A DNA stretch of 64,000 nucleotides from an uncultured Clostridia bacterium (lineage in GTDB: Bacteria; Bacillota; Clostridia; Oscillospirales; Ruminococcaceae): contig CANQXS010000012.1 of NCBI GenBank assembly GCA_947627875.1, forward strand, positions 18,630-82,629. The letters are read 5' to 3'. This document shows positions 1-10,179 of this stretch, one piece after another. The notes beneath the pieces were generated by a model, which was not told the DNA's origin, made no database searches, and worked only from the letters and a program-made list of their open reading frames with translations. Numbering within the stretch: position 1 is the stretch's first letter; each line of letters opens with the position of its first letter. The position numbers and the translations under genes were made by a program.

Positions 1-1131
<1,131 letters not shown>

Positions 1132-1144
1132 GCCGCGCTGAGTT

Positions 1145-1681
1145 ATGGAAAACAACAACGCTGTTTTCAGATACGCCTTTTCGCAGGAGGAATGGCTTGA
1201 GGGCTTCACCCTTTATCATAAGCTCTACAGGCGCAAATTCACCTATATCAAGGCGGCAATATTCGTAATTCCACTGCTTTTGTTTATACAAAGCGTATTT
1301 GTTGACCCTTATTATACAATGGGCTATATATGCATAGCCGTCTGCGCGGCCGCCGCGGTCTGCATTCTTATGACTCCCAAGCTCGAGCGCCGCTCTTATG
1401 AGCACGCGATAGAATACCTTGTCGGAGACAGCTACGAGCTAAAAGCAGAGGGAAGCAGGCTTTCGCTCTCAACCCTTCCGGTTCCCGACGCCGAGACTCC
1501 TTCGCAGCCCACAGTCATCGACATTTCGGATAAGAGCTATAAGGGAATAGAGACCGAAAACATCTTCGGAGCGTTCACAAAATATGCGAGCATAGTCGTT
1601 CCGAAAAGAAGCCTTTCGGCGGACGAGCAGGAAGCGCTTCGGCGGATTTTGATAACAAAACAAGAGAAGACGGAAAATTAA
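1145..1681 (+). CDS. YcxB-like small membrane protein between gyrB and gyrA
   Basis: A 178-residue protein of unknown function. Two closely spaced hydrophobic segments lie near residues 37-53 and 58-76, preceded by a charged N-terminus and followed by a soluble C-terminal half. The C-terminal half contains a pattern typical of YcxB-like proteins (a stretch resembling [12 protein letters not shown], then [20 protein letters not shown]). The assignment is by pattern only. It starts 13 bases after the gyrB stop and ends 16 bases before gyrA, so it is probably co-transcribed with the gyrase genes. No strong Shine-Dalgarno sequence is visible, which suggests translational coupling to gyrB. Confidence 0.75.
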   Translation: MENNNAVFRYAFSQEEWLEGFTLYHKLYRRKFTYIKAAIFVIPLLLFIQSVFVDPYYTMGYICIAVCAAAAVCILMTPKLERRSYEHAIEYLVGDSYELKAEGSRLSLSTLPVPDAETPSQPTVIDISDKSYKGIETENIFGAFTKYASIVVPKRSLSADEQEALRRILITKQEKTEN

Positions 1682-1697
1682 GAAAGAGTGTGATTTT

Positions 1698-4256
1698 TTG
1701 TTTGCTGAAGATAAAAAGATAGTTTTAAAGGAAATAAACGACGAGATGCGCCAGAGCTTTCTCGCCTATTCGATGTCGGTAATAATACAGCGCGCGCTGC
1801 CCGACGTCCGCGACGGCTTAAAGCCCGTCCACCGCAGAATACTCTATACGATGTATGAAGACGGTCTGACGCCGGATAAAAAATACCTGAAATGCGCAAC
1901 CACCGTCGGCGACACCCTCGGGCGCTACCACCCCCACGGCGACGCTTCGGTCTATGACGCCATGGTTCGTTTGGCTCAGAAATTCTCGATGAGATACCCG
2001 CTTGTAGACGGTCACGGCAACTTCGGCTCTGTCGACGGCGACCCGCCGGCCGCCTACCGTTATACCGAGTCGAAGATGGCTAAGATGGCGATGAATATGC
2101 TCACCGACATCGATAAGGATACCGTAGATTGGATGCCCAACTACGACGACCGTCTCCAGGAGCCCGTCGTTCTGCCGTCGAGATATCCGAATATCCTCGT
2201 AAACGGCTCGGTCGGCATAGCCGTAGGTATGGCGACAAATATCCCGCCGCATAATCTCGGCGAGGTAATAGAGGGCTTAAAGCTCGTCGCCCGCAACCCC
2301 GACTGCACTCTCGACGAGCTTATGGAAAAAATCAAGGGTCCCGACTTCCCGACGGGCGGCATAATTATGGGCAGGGCGGGCATACGCGCGGCTTATGCCA
2401 CCGGACGCGCAAAGATAACCCTGCGCTCAAAAACGAATATAGAGGAAATCCACGGCAGAAACTGCATTATCGTAACCGAGATTCCCTATATGGTCAACAA
2501 GGCGAGGCTTATAGAGTCGATAGCCCAGCTCGTAAAAGACAAGCGCGTAGACGGCATACACAACCTCCGCGACGAATCCGACCGCTCGGGTATGAGAATA
2601 GTTATCGAGCTGAAAAAAGAGGCAAACCCGCAGATAATTCTCAACAAGCTTTTCTCCTTCACCCAGCTTCAGGACACCGTCGGCGTAATTATGCTTGCGC
2701 TCGTAAACGGCGTTCCGAAGGTTTTGAGCCTCAAGGAAATACTCGAGGAATACCTCGATTTCCAGGTAGAGGTCATCACCCGCAGGACTAAATTTGACCT
2801 CAAAAAAGCCCGTGAGCGCGAGCACATTTTACAGGGTCTCGTTATAGCTCTCGACTACATCGACGAGGTAATAAAGATAATCCGCTCGAGCGCAGGTCCT
2901 GCCGAGGCAAAGGCAGCTCTTATCGAGCGCTTCGGCATAACCGAGATACAGGCGGAATACATAGCAAATATGAGGCTTATCCAGCTCTCGGGGCTCGAGC
3001 GCCAGAAAATTTATGACGAGCTCGCCGCCCTCGAAGAGAAGATAGCCGACCTTGAAGACATTCTTGAGAACCATCAGAGAGTTGTCGACATTGTTATCAG
3101 CGAGAGCGAGCAGATAGCCGACAAGTTCTCGGACGAGCGCAGGACCGAAATTCAGTCGATAAGCGGCGAAGTTGATATCGAGGACCTCATTCCCGAGGAT
3201 ATGAACGTTATCGCGCTCACCAACAACGGCTATATCAAGCGCACGAGCTCTTCGGAGTATTCCGTCCAGAAGCGCGGCGGCAAGGGAGTTTCGGGTATGA
3301 AGCAGCGCGAGGAGGACTTCGTCTCTTCGATGCACGTCTGCTCGACCCACGACAACGTGCTGTTTGTCACCGACCGCGGAATTATGTATAAACTTAAATG
3401 CTTCGAGATTCCAGAGGGCTCGAAGGCTTCGAGGGGTACCAACGTCATCAACCTTCTGCCGCTACAGAACGGCGAGAAGATAGCCGCGATGCTCTATTGC
3501 CGCGATTTTGACGAAGACAGCTATGTTATAATGGTCACCCGCGACGGAAAAATCAAAAAGACCCGCCTCGACGACTACAGAAACGTCCGCAAGAACGGTC
3601 TTATAGCTATAGGTCTCGACGAGGGCGACGAAATCAGGGGAGCTCTCCTCTGCACCGACGAAGACGAGCTTTTGGTCGCAACCAAGGGCGGCAGGATAAT
3701 AAGGTTCGCTGTCAACAGCCTGCGCTCGATGGGGCGTTCTGCTCACGGCGTAAGGGCGATAAAACTCCGCGAGGGCGACGAGGTCGTCTCGATGGAGGCG
3801 GCAAGAGAGGGCGCCGCGGTCCTTACGGTCACCGACAGGGGCTACGGCAGGAGAGTTGAGCTCTCGCAGTATCGCGCCCAGAACCGCGGCGGCTACGGAA
3901 TTCTCAACTACCGCACAGGCGCCAAGGGCGAGGTTTGCGGCATAAAGGTTGTCGACGAGAGCGAAGACGTCATTCTGATTTCGAACGACGGAATTATAAT
4001 CAGGGTCCGCGCGGCGGATATAAGCCTGATGGGGAGATATTCCGGCGGCGTTACGATAATGCGCACCAAGGGCGACGACGACAGGCGGGTGGTCGCGTTC
4101 ACCTCTGCCGAACACGACGATGAGGCGAAGATAGAAGAAGTCGAGCAGCTCAGCCCCGAGGAGCTTGCGGAGATAGCCGCAGCGGAAGCCGAGGCAGAGG
4201 CAGCCGAAGACGCCGTTCCCGACCCAGAGCCCGACGGTTCCGAAGCCGACGAATAA
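1698..4256 (+). CDS. gyrA: DNA gyrase subunit A
   Basis: GyrA is the breakage-reunion subunit of DNA gyrase. The 852 residues match family length. The start is taken as TTG, because no in-frame ATG precedes the conserved start ([17 protein letters not shown]). The winged-helix/QRDR region contains [12 protein letters not shown] near residues 79-90, and the catalytic-Tyr region follows ([11 protein letters not shown]). The C-terminal beta-pinwheel carries a GyrA-box variant (QKRGGKG), which separates gyrase from ParC. The tail is strongly acidic (Glu/Ala-rich, ending EADE). Residue 83 is Ala and 84 is Ser, whereas E. coli has Ser-Ala. The gene ends at a strong bidirectional terminator shared with sigK. 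Confidence 0.98.
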   Translation: MFAEDKKIVLKEINDEMRQSFLAYSMSVIIQRALPDVRDGLKPVHRRILYTMYEDGLTPDKKYLKCATTVGDTLGRYHPHGDASVYDAMVRLAQKFSMRYPLVDGHGNFGSVDGDPPAAYRYTESKMAKMAMNMLTDIDKDTVDWMPNYDDRLQEPVVLPSRYPNILVNGSVGIAVGMATNIPPHNLGEVIEGLKLVARNPDCTLDELMEKIKGPDFPTGGIIMGRAGIRAAYATGRAKITLRSKTNIEEIHGRNCIIVTEIPYMVNKARLIESIAQLVKDKRVDGIHNLRDESDRSGMRIVIELKKEANPQIILNKLFSFTQLQDTVGVIMLALVNGVPKVLSLKEILEEYLDFQVEVITRRTKFDLKKAREREHILQGLVIALDYIDEVIKIIRSSAGPAEAKAALIERFGITEIQAEYIANMRLIQLSGLERQKIYDELAALEEKIADLEDILENHQRVVDIVISESEQIADKFSDERRTEIQSISGEVDIEDLIPEDMNVIALTNNGYIKRTSSSEYSVQKRGGKGVSGMKQREEDFVSSMHVCSTHDNVLFVTDRGIMYKLKCFEIPEGSKASRGTNVINLLPLQNGEKIAAMLYCRDFDEDSYVIMVTRDGKIKKTRLDDYRNVRKNGLIAIGLDEGDEIRGALLCTDEDELLVATKGGRIIRFAVNSLRSMGRSAHGVRAIKLREGDEVVSMEAAREGAAVLTVTDRGYGRRVELSQYRAQNRGGYGILNYRTGAKGEVCGIKVVDESEDVILISNDGIIIRVRAADISLMGRYSGGVTIMRTKGDDDRRVVAFTSAEHDDEAKIEEVEQLSPEELAEIAAAEAEAEAAEDAVPDPEPDGSEADE

Positions 4257-4275
4257 AGCTAAAAACACAAAAACA

Positions 4276-4302
4276 AAAAGCAGACCCCGCGTCTGCTTTT
4301 TT
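4276..4302. terminator. Bidirectional terminator between gyrA and sigK
   Basis: AAAAGCAGAC pairs with GTCTGCTTTT across a CCCGC loop. The A-run and T-run on either side let it serve both convergent genes. Confidence 0.9.
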
Positions 4303-4307
4303 GTTCT

Positions 4308-4994
4308 CTATTTGTTCATCGCGCCGGCGAGCTTATCTATCGCGCGCTTTTCGATTCGCGAAACATAGCTGCGGGATATCCCGAGAAGCGAAGCCGTTTC
4401 GCGCTGGGTGAGCGGAACGCCGCCCGCGAGCCCGTAGCGCAGCGCTATGATCCTGCGCTCGCGGCTGTCCAAAAGCTCGGAAATTTTTCGCCGCAGAAGC
4501 TCGGAATTTATCCGAAGGTCGACCTCCTCCGAGAGGTTTTCGTCGGAGGCAAGAATGTCCATCAGCGTGAGCTGGTTGCCGTCCTTATCGACGTCGATCT
4601 GCTCGGTGAAATGAATTTCCGACGCCGTCTTTTTCAGCGCGCGGAAGTGCATGAGGATTTCATTTTCAATACACCTCGACCCGTAGGCGGCGAAGCGGTT
4701 GCCCTTATTTGCGTCGAAGGTCGAGACGGCTTTTATCAGCCCGACGGTGCCTATCGAAATGAGCTCCTCCTGCTCCTCGGGCGAGGCGTAATATTTCTTC
4801 ACGATATGCGCGACGAGCCGCAGGTTGTGGAGTATGAGCTTATCCTTCGCCTCGCGGTCGCCTTCGGCAAGCCGCGCGAAAAGCTCGCTCTCCTCGGCGG
4901 GAGAAAGCGGCTTCGGGAAGGCGTTTTTTTCCTCGATGTGAAGGGCGAACCAGAGAAATCCGCCGATAATGATGTCGAAAAGCTTTGATAACAC
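4308..4994 (-). CDS. sigK: Sporulation sigma factor SigK-type
   Basis: A 228-residue sigma-70 family protein. Residues 1-20 are hydrophobic (MLSKLFDIIIGGFLWFALHI) and precede the conserved KNAFPKPLS. This is the layout of pro-sigma-K, whose N-terminal pro-sequence tethers it to the membrane until cleavage in the mother cell. Region 2 includes LRLVAHIVKKYY and SIGTVGLIKAV, with RCIENEILMHFRALKK after it. Region 4 carries the HTH LTQRETASLLGISRSYVSRIEKRA. The start is GTG with GAGGTG seven bases upstream. The gene is uninterrupted, with no skin-type prophage insertion. SigE is the alternative, but its pro-sequence and length fit less well. Confidence 0.88.
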   Translation of the reverse strand: MLSKLFDIIIGGFLWFALHIEEKNAFPKPLSPAEESELFARLAEGDREAKDKLILHNLRLVAHIVKKYYASPEEQEELISIGTVGLIKAVSTFDANKGNRFAAYGSRCIENEILMHFRALKKTASEIHFTEQIDVDKDGNQLTLMDILASDENLSEEVDLRINSELLRRKISELLDSRERRIIALRYGLAGGVPLTQRETASLLGISRSYVSRIEKRAIDKLAGAMNK

Positions 4995-5075
4995 AACGCA
5001 GCACCTCGCAAAACGGTTACTGCATTATATTCGCCTGCTGCCCGTCTTAATTCCGGCGGAGGCGCCTATTTCGTC

Positions 5076-5104
5076 TTGACTTAATCCCCTCTCGGAGTTA
5101 TAAT
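5076..5104 (+). promoter_or_regulatory. Sigma-A promoter of the tmk operon
   Basis: TTGACT at 5076-5081 and TATAAT at 5099-5104 are separated by 17 bases. Transcription would start near 5111, giving a leader of about 170 bases that contains repeat element C1. Confidence 0.8.
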
Positions 5105-5131
5105 AACTATAATAGCGGAGTGTACGGCTGT

Positions 5132-5243
5132 GGGGGCGAAGCCCCCTGCGGGCTGCGCCCGCAGCCCGCGCCGTCCGAAGCGGCGGCGCGGAGGTCCCCG
5201 CCGAAGGCGGGGACCGGGGCTTCGCCCTGCGCGCGGGAGCGCG
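5132..5243. repeat. Multi-hairpin GC-rich element C1 in the tmk leader
   Basis: A chain of five or more consecutive perfect or near-perfect hairpins: GGGGGCGAAGCCCCC, a CGGGC/GCCCG stem, a GCGCCG/CGGCGC stem, GTCCCCGCC-GAA-GGCGGGGAC, then GGGGCTTCGCCC and GCGCGCGGGAGCGCG. The outer units GGGCGAAGCCC and GGGCTTCGCCC are reverse complements, so they form terminal inverted repeats. Element C2 at 36948-37053 has the same ends but different inner hairpins. A 265-residue reading frame running through it into tmk is an artefact. Confidence 0.75.
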
Positions 5244-5278
5244 AACAAAAAGCCTTTGCTTTTGAAAGGAAGACGGCT

Positions 5279-5917
5279 ATGTCAGAACAGGGAAAATTCA
5301 TCGTCATCGAAGGGCTCGACGGCTCCGGAAAGGGAACGCAGATCTCCCGCCTCGCCGCAGCTCTTTCCGAAAGAGGCGTGAGGTTTGAACTCACCGCCGA
5401 ACCCACCCCCCACGCTACCGGCGGGCTCGTCCGCGACGCCCTCGGAGGGATAACGAAGCGCACTCCGGCGGAGCTCGCGGGGCTGTTTTTAGCCGACCGC
5501 ATCGCCCACTGCCAAAACCCGCATAACGGAATAGCCGCGCTCCTTAAGCAGGGCGTGACCGTCGTCTGCGACAGATATTATTACTCCTCCTTCGCCTATC
5601 AGGGAATGGACCTCGGGCTCGATTGGGTGATGAGCGCCAATCTCGGCTGCCCCGCGATCTTAAAGCCCGACCTCTGCATATTCCTCGACGTTCCGACTGA
5701 GGTCGCCGACAGAAGGATATCCCTCGGGCGCTCCTCGCGGGAGATTTTTGAGCAGGCAGAGACCATCGAGCGGGTAAGAAGGAAATATTTCGAGGTGTTC
5801 GGAATACTCTCGGATACCCACAACGTAAAAATTATCAACGCCGCGCGCACTCCCGACGAGGTATTTGCCGACGTCTGGGCGGCGGCAGCGGAAATTCTTG
5901 ACGGAACGGAGAAATAA
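5279..5917 (+). CDS. tmk: Thymidylate kinase
   Basis: Phosphorylates dTMP to dTDP for DNA synthesis. The start is placed at ATG 5279 (MSEQGKFIVIEGLDGSGKG), with the Shine-Dalgarno sequence GAAAGGAAG just upstream. The 212 residues are normal for the family. The Walker A motif is GLDGSGKGT near residues 12-20. The DR-Y motif is CDRYYYSSFAYQG, which includes the conserved Tyr and Gln that contact dTMP. A LID-region Arg-rich stretch (DRRISLGRSSREIFE) follows. It is co-transcribed with the next gene, whose ATG lies one base after this stop. Confidence 0.96.
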   Translation: MSEQGKFIVIEGLDGSGKGTQISRLAAALSERGVRFELTAEPTPHATGGLVRDALGGITKRTPAELAGLFLADRIAHCQNPHNGIAALLKQGVTVVCDRYYYSSFAYQGMDLGLDWVMSANLGCPAILKPDLCIFLDVPTEVADRRISLGRSSREIFEQAETIERVRRKYFEVFGILSDTHNVKIINAARTPDEVFADVWAAAAEILDGTEK

Positions 5918-5918
5918 A

Positions 5919-6398
5919 ATGCTTCAGTGGCTCACTTCAACAACGGTGGGAAAGCTCGCCGCAACATTTGTGATATCAATGCTTCCGGTAGTGGAGCTTC
6001 GCGGGGGAATCCCCTACGGAGTCGGCTTCGGGCTCAACCCCTGGGTCGCGTTTTTGGCGGCTATGCTCGGAAACATCGCGCCTATCCCCTTTATCCTGCT
6101 TCTGCTCGATAAGTTCCTCGAATTTTTAAAGAAACGCCGCGGTATTTTCGGAAAATTCGCCAACTGGCTCGAGAGCAAGGCTTATAAAAACCAAGCCACG
6201 ATAGAAAAATACAAGGCTCTCGGGCTTATTATCCTCGTCGCCATTCCCCTCCCCGGAACGGGCGCCTGGACTGGAGCCATAGTCGCAACCGTCCTTCGGC
6301 TCGACCGCCGCACCGCCTTCCCCTGCATAGTCGCGGGGGTATTTATCGCGGGGATAATCGTTACCGCGCTGTCATACGGCGTCGCCTCGCTGTTTTAA
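5919..6398 (+). CDS. COG2426-type small integral membrane protein
   Basis: A 159-residue hydrophobic protein of the family loosely annotated as small multidrug export protein. The start is ATG 5919, one base after the tmk stop, so translation is coupled. Family features are the N-terminal hydrophobic segment leading to LPVVELRGGIPYGVGFG, a second segment (WVAFLAAMLGNIAPIPFILLLL), a positively charged loop, and the later LIILVAIPLPGTGAWTGA motif with two more membrane segments. The PxxELRGGIP and PLPGTGAW motifs suggest a re-entrant transporter fold similar to DedA-like proteins. The substrate is unknown. Confidence 0.85.
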   Translation: MLQWLTSTTVGKLAATFVISMLPVVELRGGIPYGVGFGLNPWVAFLAAMLGNIAPIPFILLLLDKFLEFLKKRRGIFGKFANWLESKAYKNQATIEKYKALGLIILVAIPLPGTGAWTGAIVATVLRLDRRTAFPCIVAGVFIAGIIVTALSYGVASLF

Positions 6399-6408
6399 GG
6401 AGGAAAAA

Positions 6409-6957
6409 ATGGAAAAAACCCTGCTTCATATCTGCTGCGCGCCCTGCTCGGTTATGTGCATAGAAACTCTTCGCGCCGAGGGGATAGAGCCCGTGGGCTA
6501 CTGGTATAACCCCAATATCCACCCCGTAACGGAATACCGCGCCCGCCGCGACACTCTTATTCAATACGCCAAGGATATAAATATGGAGCTCATTCTTAAA
6601 GACGACTACGGCTTGCGCGAATTCGTAAGGGCGGTATACCCCGCGCTCGAGGACCGCTGCGGGGTCTGCTACGGGCTGCGCATGCGCGAGGCTGCAAGGT
6701 TTGCCCGCGAAAACGGCTTCGAGAGCTTCTCGACTACTCTGCTGATAAGCCCCTATCAGCGCCACGAGCTTTTAAAGGAGACCGCCGAGCGCGCCGGCGA
6801 AGAATTCGGCGTTAAGTTTTTATACCGCGACTTCCGCCCGTATTTCCGCGAGGGGCAGCAGAAAGCCCGCGAAATGGGCTTTTACATGCAGAAATACTGC
6901 GGCTGCGTATTCTCGGAGGAAGAAAGATACATAAAGAAAAAGAAAAGCCCCAAATAA
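6409..6957 (+). CDS. queH: Epoxyqueuosine reductase QueH
   Basis: A 182-residue member of the former DUF208 family, which performs the last step of queuosine tRNA modification (reduction of epoxyqueuosine) where QueG is absent. The cysteine pattern is complete: HICCAPC near residues 7-13, DRCGVCYGLRM near 84-94, and KYCGCVFSEEER near the C-terminus. These residues bind the 4Fe-4S cluster and adjacent metal. An ideal AAGGAGG precedes the ATG, and it is third in the tmk transcript. Its stop codon lies inside the loop of the downstream terminator. No other queuosine genes are in the window. Confidence 0.92.
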   Translation: MEKTLLHICCAPCSVMCIETLRAEGIEPVGYWYNPNIHPVTEYRARRDTLIQYAKDINMELILKDDYGLREFVRAVYPALEDRCGVCYGLRMREAARFARENGFESFSTTLLISPYQRHELLKETAERAGEEFGVKFLYRDFRPYFREGQQKAREMGFYMQKYCGCVFSEEERYIKKKKSPK

Positions 6958-6967
6958 CGGGGCTTTT
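6943..6967. terminator. Terminator overlapping the queH 3' end, shared with the acyl-CoA ligase
   Basis: AAAAGCCCC pairs with GGGGCTTTT around AAATAAC, and the loop contains the queH TAA. It can end transcription on both strands. Confidence 0.88.
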
Positions 6968-6977
6968 AAATTTGCGC

Positions 6978-8714
6978 TTACCTCACCGCTTGCGGGAGCT
7001 TTTCTCCGCGCTTGGCGGCTTCCTCCTCTTCGAGGACTCTGTAGGCTACCTTTCCGACGAGCGTCGTCGGCAGGCTTTCGCGGAATTCTATATCGTAGGG
7101 CATCGCGTATTTCGCGATGTTCTTTTTGCAGTAGGCGAGAATATTCTGCTTTGTTTCCTCGGTGGGCTGATAGCCCTCTCTGAGCATCACGAACGCCTTT
7201 ATCTTCTGCATCTTATAGGGGTCGGGAACGCCGATAACACACGCCATCTGGACCGCTTCGTTACCCTCGAGGATATTTTCGAGCTGAGAGGGATAAACGT
7301 TATAGCCCGAGGTGATTATCATTCTTTTTATGCGCTGCCTGAAATAAACGAATCCGTCTTCGTCCATAATTCCGAGGTCGCCGGTATGGAGCCAGGTCCT
7401 GCCGTCGCCGTGGAGTCTGAGGGTGTTGGCGGTCTCCTCGGGGTTGTCGAGGTAGCCGAGCATAACCGTCGGACCCGAAATGCAGATCTCGCCCTCCTCG
7501 CCGTAGGGGACCTCTATATTCGTCCCGACCTCGACTATCTTATAATATGTATCGGCAAAAGGCTGACCTATCGAGCCCTCTTTATAGAGGTGAAGCGGGG
7601 TAAGGCAGGAGGCGGTGACGCATTCGGTGGTGCCGTAGCCCTCGCGGACGGTTATGTTTGCGCCGTGGTCCTTGAGGAACTTGTCGAACCGCTTTTTGAG
7701 CTCGGGGGTAAGGGTGTCGCCGCCCGAGAAGACTCCCTTGAGGCAGCTGAGGTCGGCGTCCTTCATTTCGGGCTGCCTCAGAAGCGCCTCATAGAGCGTC
7801 GGGACGCCCGCGATGAAGTTGCAGCGGGTTTTTAAGATGTCGTGGGCATAGGTTTTCGGGGTGAAGCGGGGAACGAGAACGCATCTGCCGCAGTTTGAGA
7901 GGAAAGTGTGGATAGAAACGCCGAGACCGAAGCCGTGGAATATCGGCATTACCGAAAGGATCTTATCGTCCTTTTCATATATCGGGTTTGCCGATATGAC
8001 CTGCTGAGAAAGCGCGTTGAGATTGAGGTTAGAGAGCAGTATCCCCTTGGTGGTGCCGGTGGTGCCGCCGCTGTAGAGGATAGTAGCGGGCGCGTTCTTG
8101 TCTTTATGGCAGATATATTCGCCTGTATAGGCTTTTCCCGCGCGGATAAAGTCCTTCCAGAGGATAAAATCGCCGCCCTTGGGGAGCTTCGGGAGCTTTC
8201 TGCCCTCGGTGAGGCTGTAGCCGAGCTTTAAAAGCGGCTTGAGCTCGTCCTTTACCGCCGCGATAACGAGGGTGCGCAGGGTGGGAACGCCTTTGCGTAT
8301 CTCCTCGAACTTCGGGTAGAACTGGTCGAGCGTCAGCGCGCAGACGCTCTTTGAAACGTTGAGATAAAACTTTATCTCGTTTTCGCTCGAAAGCGGGTGG
8401 ACCATATTCGAGACCGCGCCCATAAGGTTTACGGCGTAGAACATCACCACCGCCTGCGGGCAGTTGGGCATACAGATCGTTACCCTGTCGTCTGGCTTTA
8501 CGCCGGCGGCTCTTAACGCCTTCGCGCAGGTATGGACGTTTTCGCGGAATTTAGAATAGGTAGTCGACCTGCCCATAAAGTCATAGGCGACGTGGTCGGG
8601 GCGGGTCTGAGCCGCTTTTTCGACCATTTCCCACATCGTTCCGTCGAAATATTCCAGCGTTTTCGGTACGTCTCCGTAGTTGTTGAGCCACGGCGCTCTT
8701 ACTTCATTTGACAT
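6978..8714 (-). CDS. AMP-forming acyl-CoA synthetase / ligase
   Basis: A 578-residue ANL-superfamily enzyme that activates a carboxylate to an acyl-adenylate and then transfers it to CoA. The P-loop-like motif A3 is ILYSGGTTGTTKGI near residue 211. The VREGYGTTEC motif and the LHTGDLGIMDEDGFVYFRQRIKRMI hinge follow. The C-terminal domain contains the catalytic-Lys region (VGKVAYRVLEEEE). The start is ATG 8714 with GGAG upstream. The gene follows an E2-like acyltransferase by 20 bases, so both are in one transcript. The substrate cannot be read from sequence; medium- or long-chain fatty acids are the default guess. Confidence 0.9.
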   Translation of the reverse strand: MSNEVRAPWLNNYGDVPKTLEYFDGTMWEMVEKAAQTRPDHVAYDFMGRSTTYSKFRENVHTCAKALRAAGVKPDDRVTICMPNCPQAVVMFYAVNLMGAVSNMVHPLSSENEIKFYLNVSKSVCALTLDQFYPKFEEIRKGVPTLRTLVIAAVKDELKPLLKLGYSLTEGRKLPKLPKGGDFILWKDFIRAGKAYTGEYICHKDKNAPATILYSGGTTGTTKGILLSNLNLNALSQQVISANPIYEKDDKILSVMPIFHGFGLGVSIHTFLSNCGRCVLVPRFTPKTYAHDILKTRCNFIAGVPTLYEALLRQPEMKDADLSCLKGVFSGGDTLTPELKKRFDKFLKDHGANITVREGYGTTECVTASCLTPLHLYKEGSIGQPFADTYYKIVEVGTNIEVPYGEEGEICISGPTVMLGYLDNPEETANTLRLHGDGRTWLHTGDLGIMDEDGFVYFRQRIKRMIITSGYNVYPSQLENILEGNEAVQMACVIGVPDPYKMQKIKAFVMLREGYQPTEETKQNILAYCKKNIAKYAMPYDIEFRESLPTTLVGKVAYRVLEEEEAAKRGEKLPQAVR

Positions 8715-8734
8715 TTAGCAACACTCCGGAAAAA

Positions 8735-9622
8735 TTATTTTTCAAGCTCGACCGGCGTTTCGATAGGCAGCTCCAGAAGCTCCGGGTGCTGCAAAAGGTG
8801 CCGGAAAAGCTTGATTGAATTCGCAAAATAGAGCCCGTCGGCTATCCTCTCGTCAATGGTCATTCCGAGGTCGAGGACGTCGTGCATCTCAACGCTTCCG
8901 TCGGGCTTAAAGACGGGGGCGGGCTTCTTTTCGCCGATTATCATAAAGAAGGAATTTGTCCCCCATTCGGCGAGGTGGTGGTATTGGGCGTGCATCTTTA
9001 TGCTGCCGAGGTTAGAGGCGAAGCAGGTCGAATAATAGGGGTCCTCTTTCATAAGGAACGAAGGGTAATGCCCGTGATATTCAAGCCTGCGCAGCACTGC
9101 TACGATAAGCCTTACCAGCCAGCGGGGCATTTTTGTTATGGAGTCCATAATATCGGTGGTTTTGTCTTTTTTGTCCTCCTTGCGGACGCTGTAGACGATT
9201 TTTCTCACCTTTTCGTGGATATCCTCGATCGGCGAGACCCCCGATTTTTCGCAGTTGATTATCGCGAGAGCCTCGGGCGATTCGTCGACGAATTTCTTCT
9301 TTACGACAAACGCCATAATTATGTCTTTGCGCTCATAAAGCCTTCCGCCGCTGTAAAAGTAGTTGAGCTTCGGGCGGAGCAGGCAGATCTTTGCGCCTGC
9401 GGCGAGGATAACATGGAAAAACGTATATTTGAACTCGGGCTCGCCGGTGTTTTTCTTTGCCAAAAAATCCTCAATAGCGGTAAGGTCTACAAGCTCGTTC
9501 ATAACCGCTTCGTTGGCGGTCCTCCCCGGGAGCATAAACGGCATAAGCGTATGCATCGAGTCGAGCCCTCCGACATAATATGCATCCTTGCGGTCAAGGC
9601 GGTGTTTTTTGCGTTCCGTCAT
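8735..9622 (-). CDS. 2-oxoacid dehydrogenase E2 / CAT-fold acyltransferase-like protein with altered catalytic motif
   Basis: A 295-residue stand-alone protein resembling the catalytic domain of dihydrolipoamide acyltransferases (CAT fold). It has no lipoyl domain or E1-binding domain. The start is ATG 9622 with GGGGGA six bases upstream; a longer frame adds 12 unconvincing residues. Near the C-terminus, where E2 enzymes carry D-H-R-x-x-D-G, this protein has DERIADG at residues 257-263, so the catalytic His position is Glu (codon 8849-8851). It precedes an acyl-CoA ligase in the same operon, suggesting a shared acyl-transfer or acyl-binding role. Activity as a conventional acyltransferase is doubtful. 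Confidence 0.8.
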   Translation of the reverse strand: MTERKKHRLDRKDAYYVGGLDSMHTLMPFMLPGRTANEAVMNELVDLTAIEDFLAKKNTGEPEFKYTFFHVILAAGAKICLLRPKLNYFYSGGRLYERKDIIMAFVVKKKFVDESPEALAIINCEKSGVSPIEDIHEKVRKIVYSVRKEDKKDKTTDIMDSITKMPRWLVRLIVAVLRRLEYHGHYPSFLMKEDPYYSTCFASNLGSIKMHAQYHHLAEWGTNSFFMIIGEKKPAPVFKPDGSVEMHDVLDLGMTIDERIADGLYFANSIKLFRHLLQHPELLELPIETPVELEK

Positions 9623-9666
9623 AATTTTCCCCCGTTTTTCCTGCTTTGATGATTGCACACGTTAGT

Positions 9667-9695
9667 AGTATAAAACTTTACGGCGAAGATGTCAA
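9667..9695 (-). promoter_or_regulatory. Sigma-A promoter of the E2-like/acyl-CoA ligase operon
   Basis: Read on the minus strand: TTGACA (9695-9690), a 17-base spacer, then TATACT (9672-9667). This lies 45 bases upstream of the E2-like start. Confidence 0.85.
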
Positions 9696-9747
9696 GCGGT
9701 ATTTGAAGGAAAAGGGAAACAGCGTGGACTTCGCCTGCTGTACGGAT

Positions 9748-9888
9748 TTTCGAGGAGCCCCATTACCCCTCCCCTCGAGGGGAGGGGTCGTGTCGTTCAC
9801 CGAAGGGTGAACGACCAGGGGGGGTAGGGTGAAGTCCCCCTCTTCCTCTCTGAGGGAGAGGGGGATTAGGGGGTGTGGAAGTAAAAAA
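9748..9888 (+). repeat. Dispersed palindromic repeat A, copy 1
   Basis: About 140 bases built from three palindromic modules. The first is a 24-base perfect palindrome centred on CTCGAG (ACCCCTCCCCTC and its complement, about 9764-9787). The second is GTCGTTCACC-GAAG-GGTGAACGAC. The third is a CCCCCTC...GAGGGGG stem. The element ends GGGTGTGGAAGTAAAAA and starts with TTTCGAGGAGCCC. Copies 2 (15548-15686, inverted) and 3 (44087-44218) are closely similar. Frames crossing it are not genes. Confidence 0.85.
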
Positions 9889-9911
9889 TACAGCATACGG
9901 CGAAGTTTAAA

Positions 9912-10170
9912 TTTGCTTCACTCAGTTCTGCAAATCGGGGGGACCCCCGGCGAGGGTAATGCGGCGTCAAAGTTTGCATAAACCGTACTGCCTACACGCC
10001 GCATAGGCTGAGCCCTTCGGGCTTGCCCAAACTGCCGGACAGTTTTTCTTCCCCGTCCTGCGCTTTGCTTGAAAAAGATTTCGCGCTCTGCGGAGCGCGA
10101 CCAGAGGCTTCTCGCCTCTGGACTCGTCGCCACCCTTTTGAAAAAGGGTGGACCGAAAACTTTTGATTTT
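9912..10170 (+). repeat. Multi-hairpin element B, copy 1 (rearranged)
   Basis: Shares order and motifs with the inverted copy at 62434-62640. The order is a TTTGC-TTCACTCA start, GACCCCCGGCGAGGGT, CCGGACAGTTTTT, TCCTGCGCTTTG then TTGAAAAAGATT, a GCGC...GCGC hairpin, CAGAGGCTTCTCGCCTCTG, CACCCTTTTGAAAAAGGGTG, and an end GACCGAAAACTTTT. Stem sequences differ between copies while pairing is kept. In this copy about 70 bases (roughly 9958-10028) replace the right arm of the first stem. With copy A1 it fills the 600-base gap between the E2-like gene and the FliB-like gene. Confidence 0.75.
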
Positions 10171-10179
10171 CTCGCCCCC

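Noticed and set aside
5120..5278. N-terminal extension of thymidylate kinase through the hairpin element
   Set aside because: The 53 extra residues are low complexity, and a good ribosome site precedes ATG 5279, which gives the normal family length.
9764..9888. CRISPR-like repetition
   Set aside because: Repeats are dispersed single units kilobases apart with internal palindromes; there is no array with regular spacers and no cas genes.
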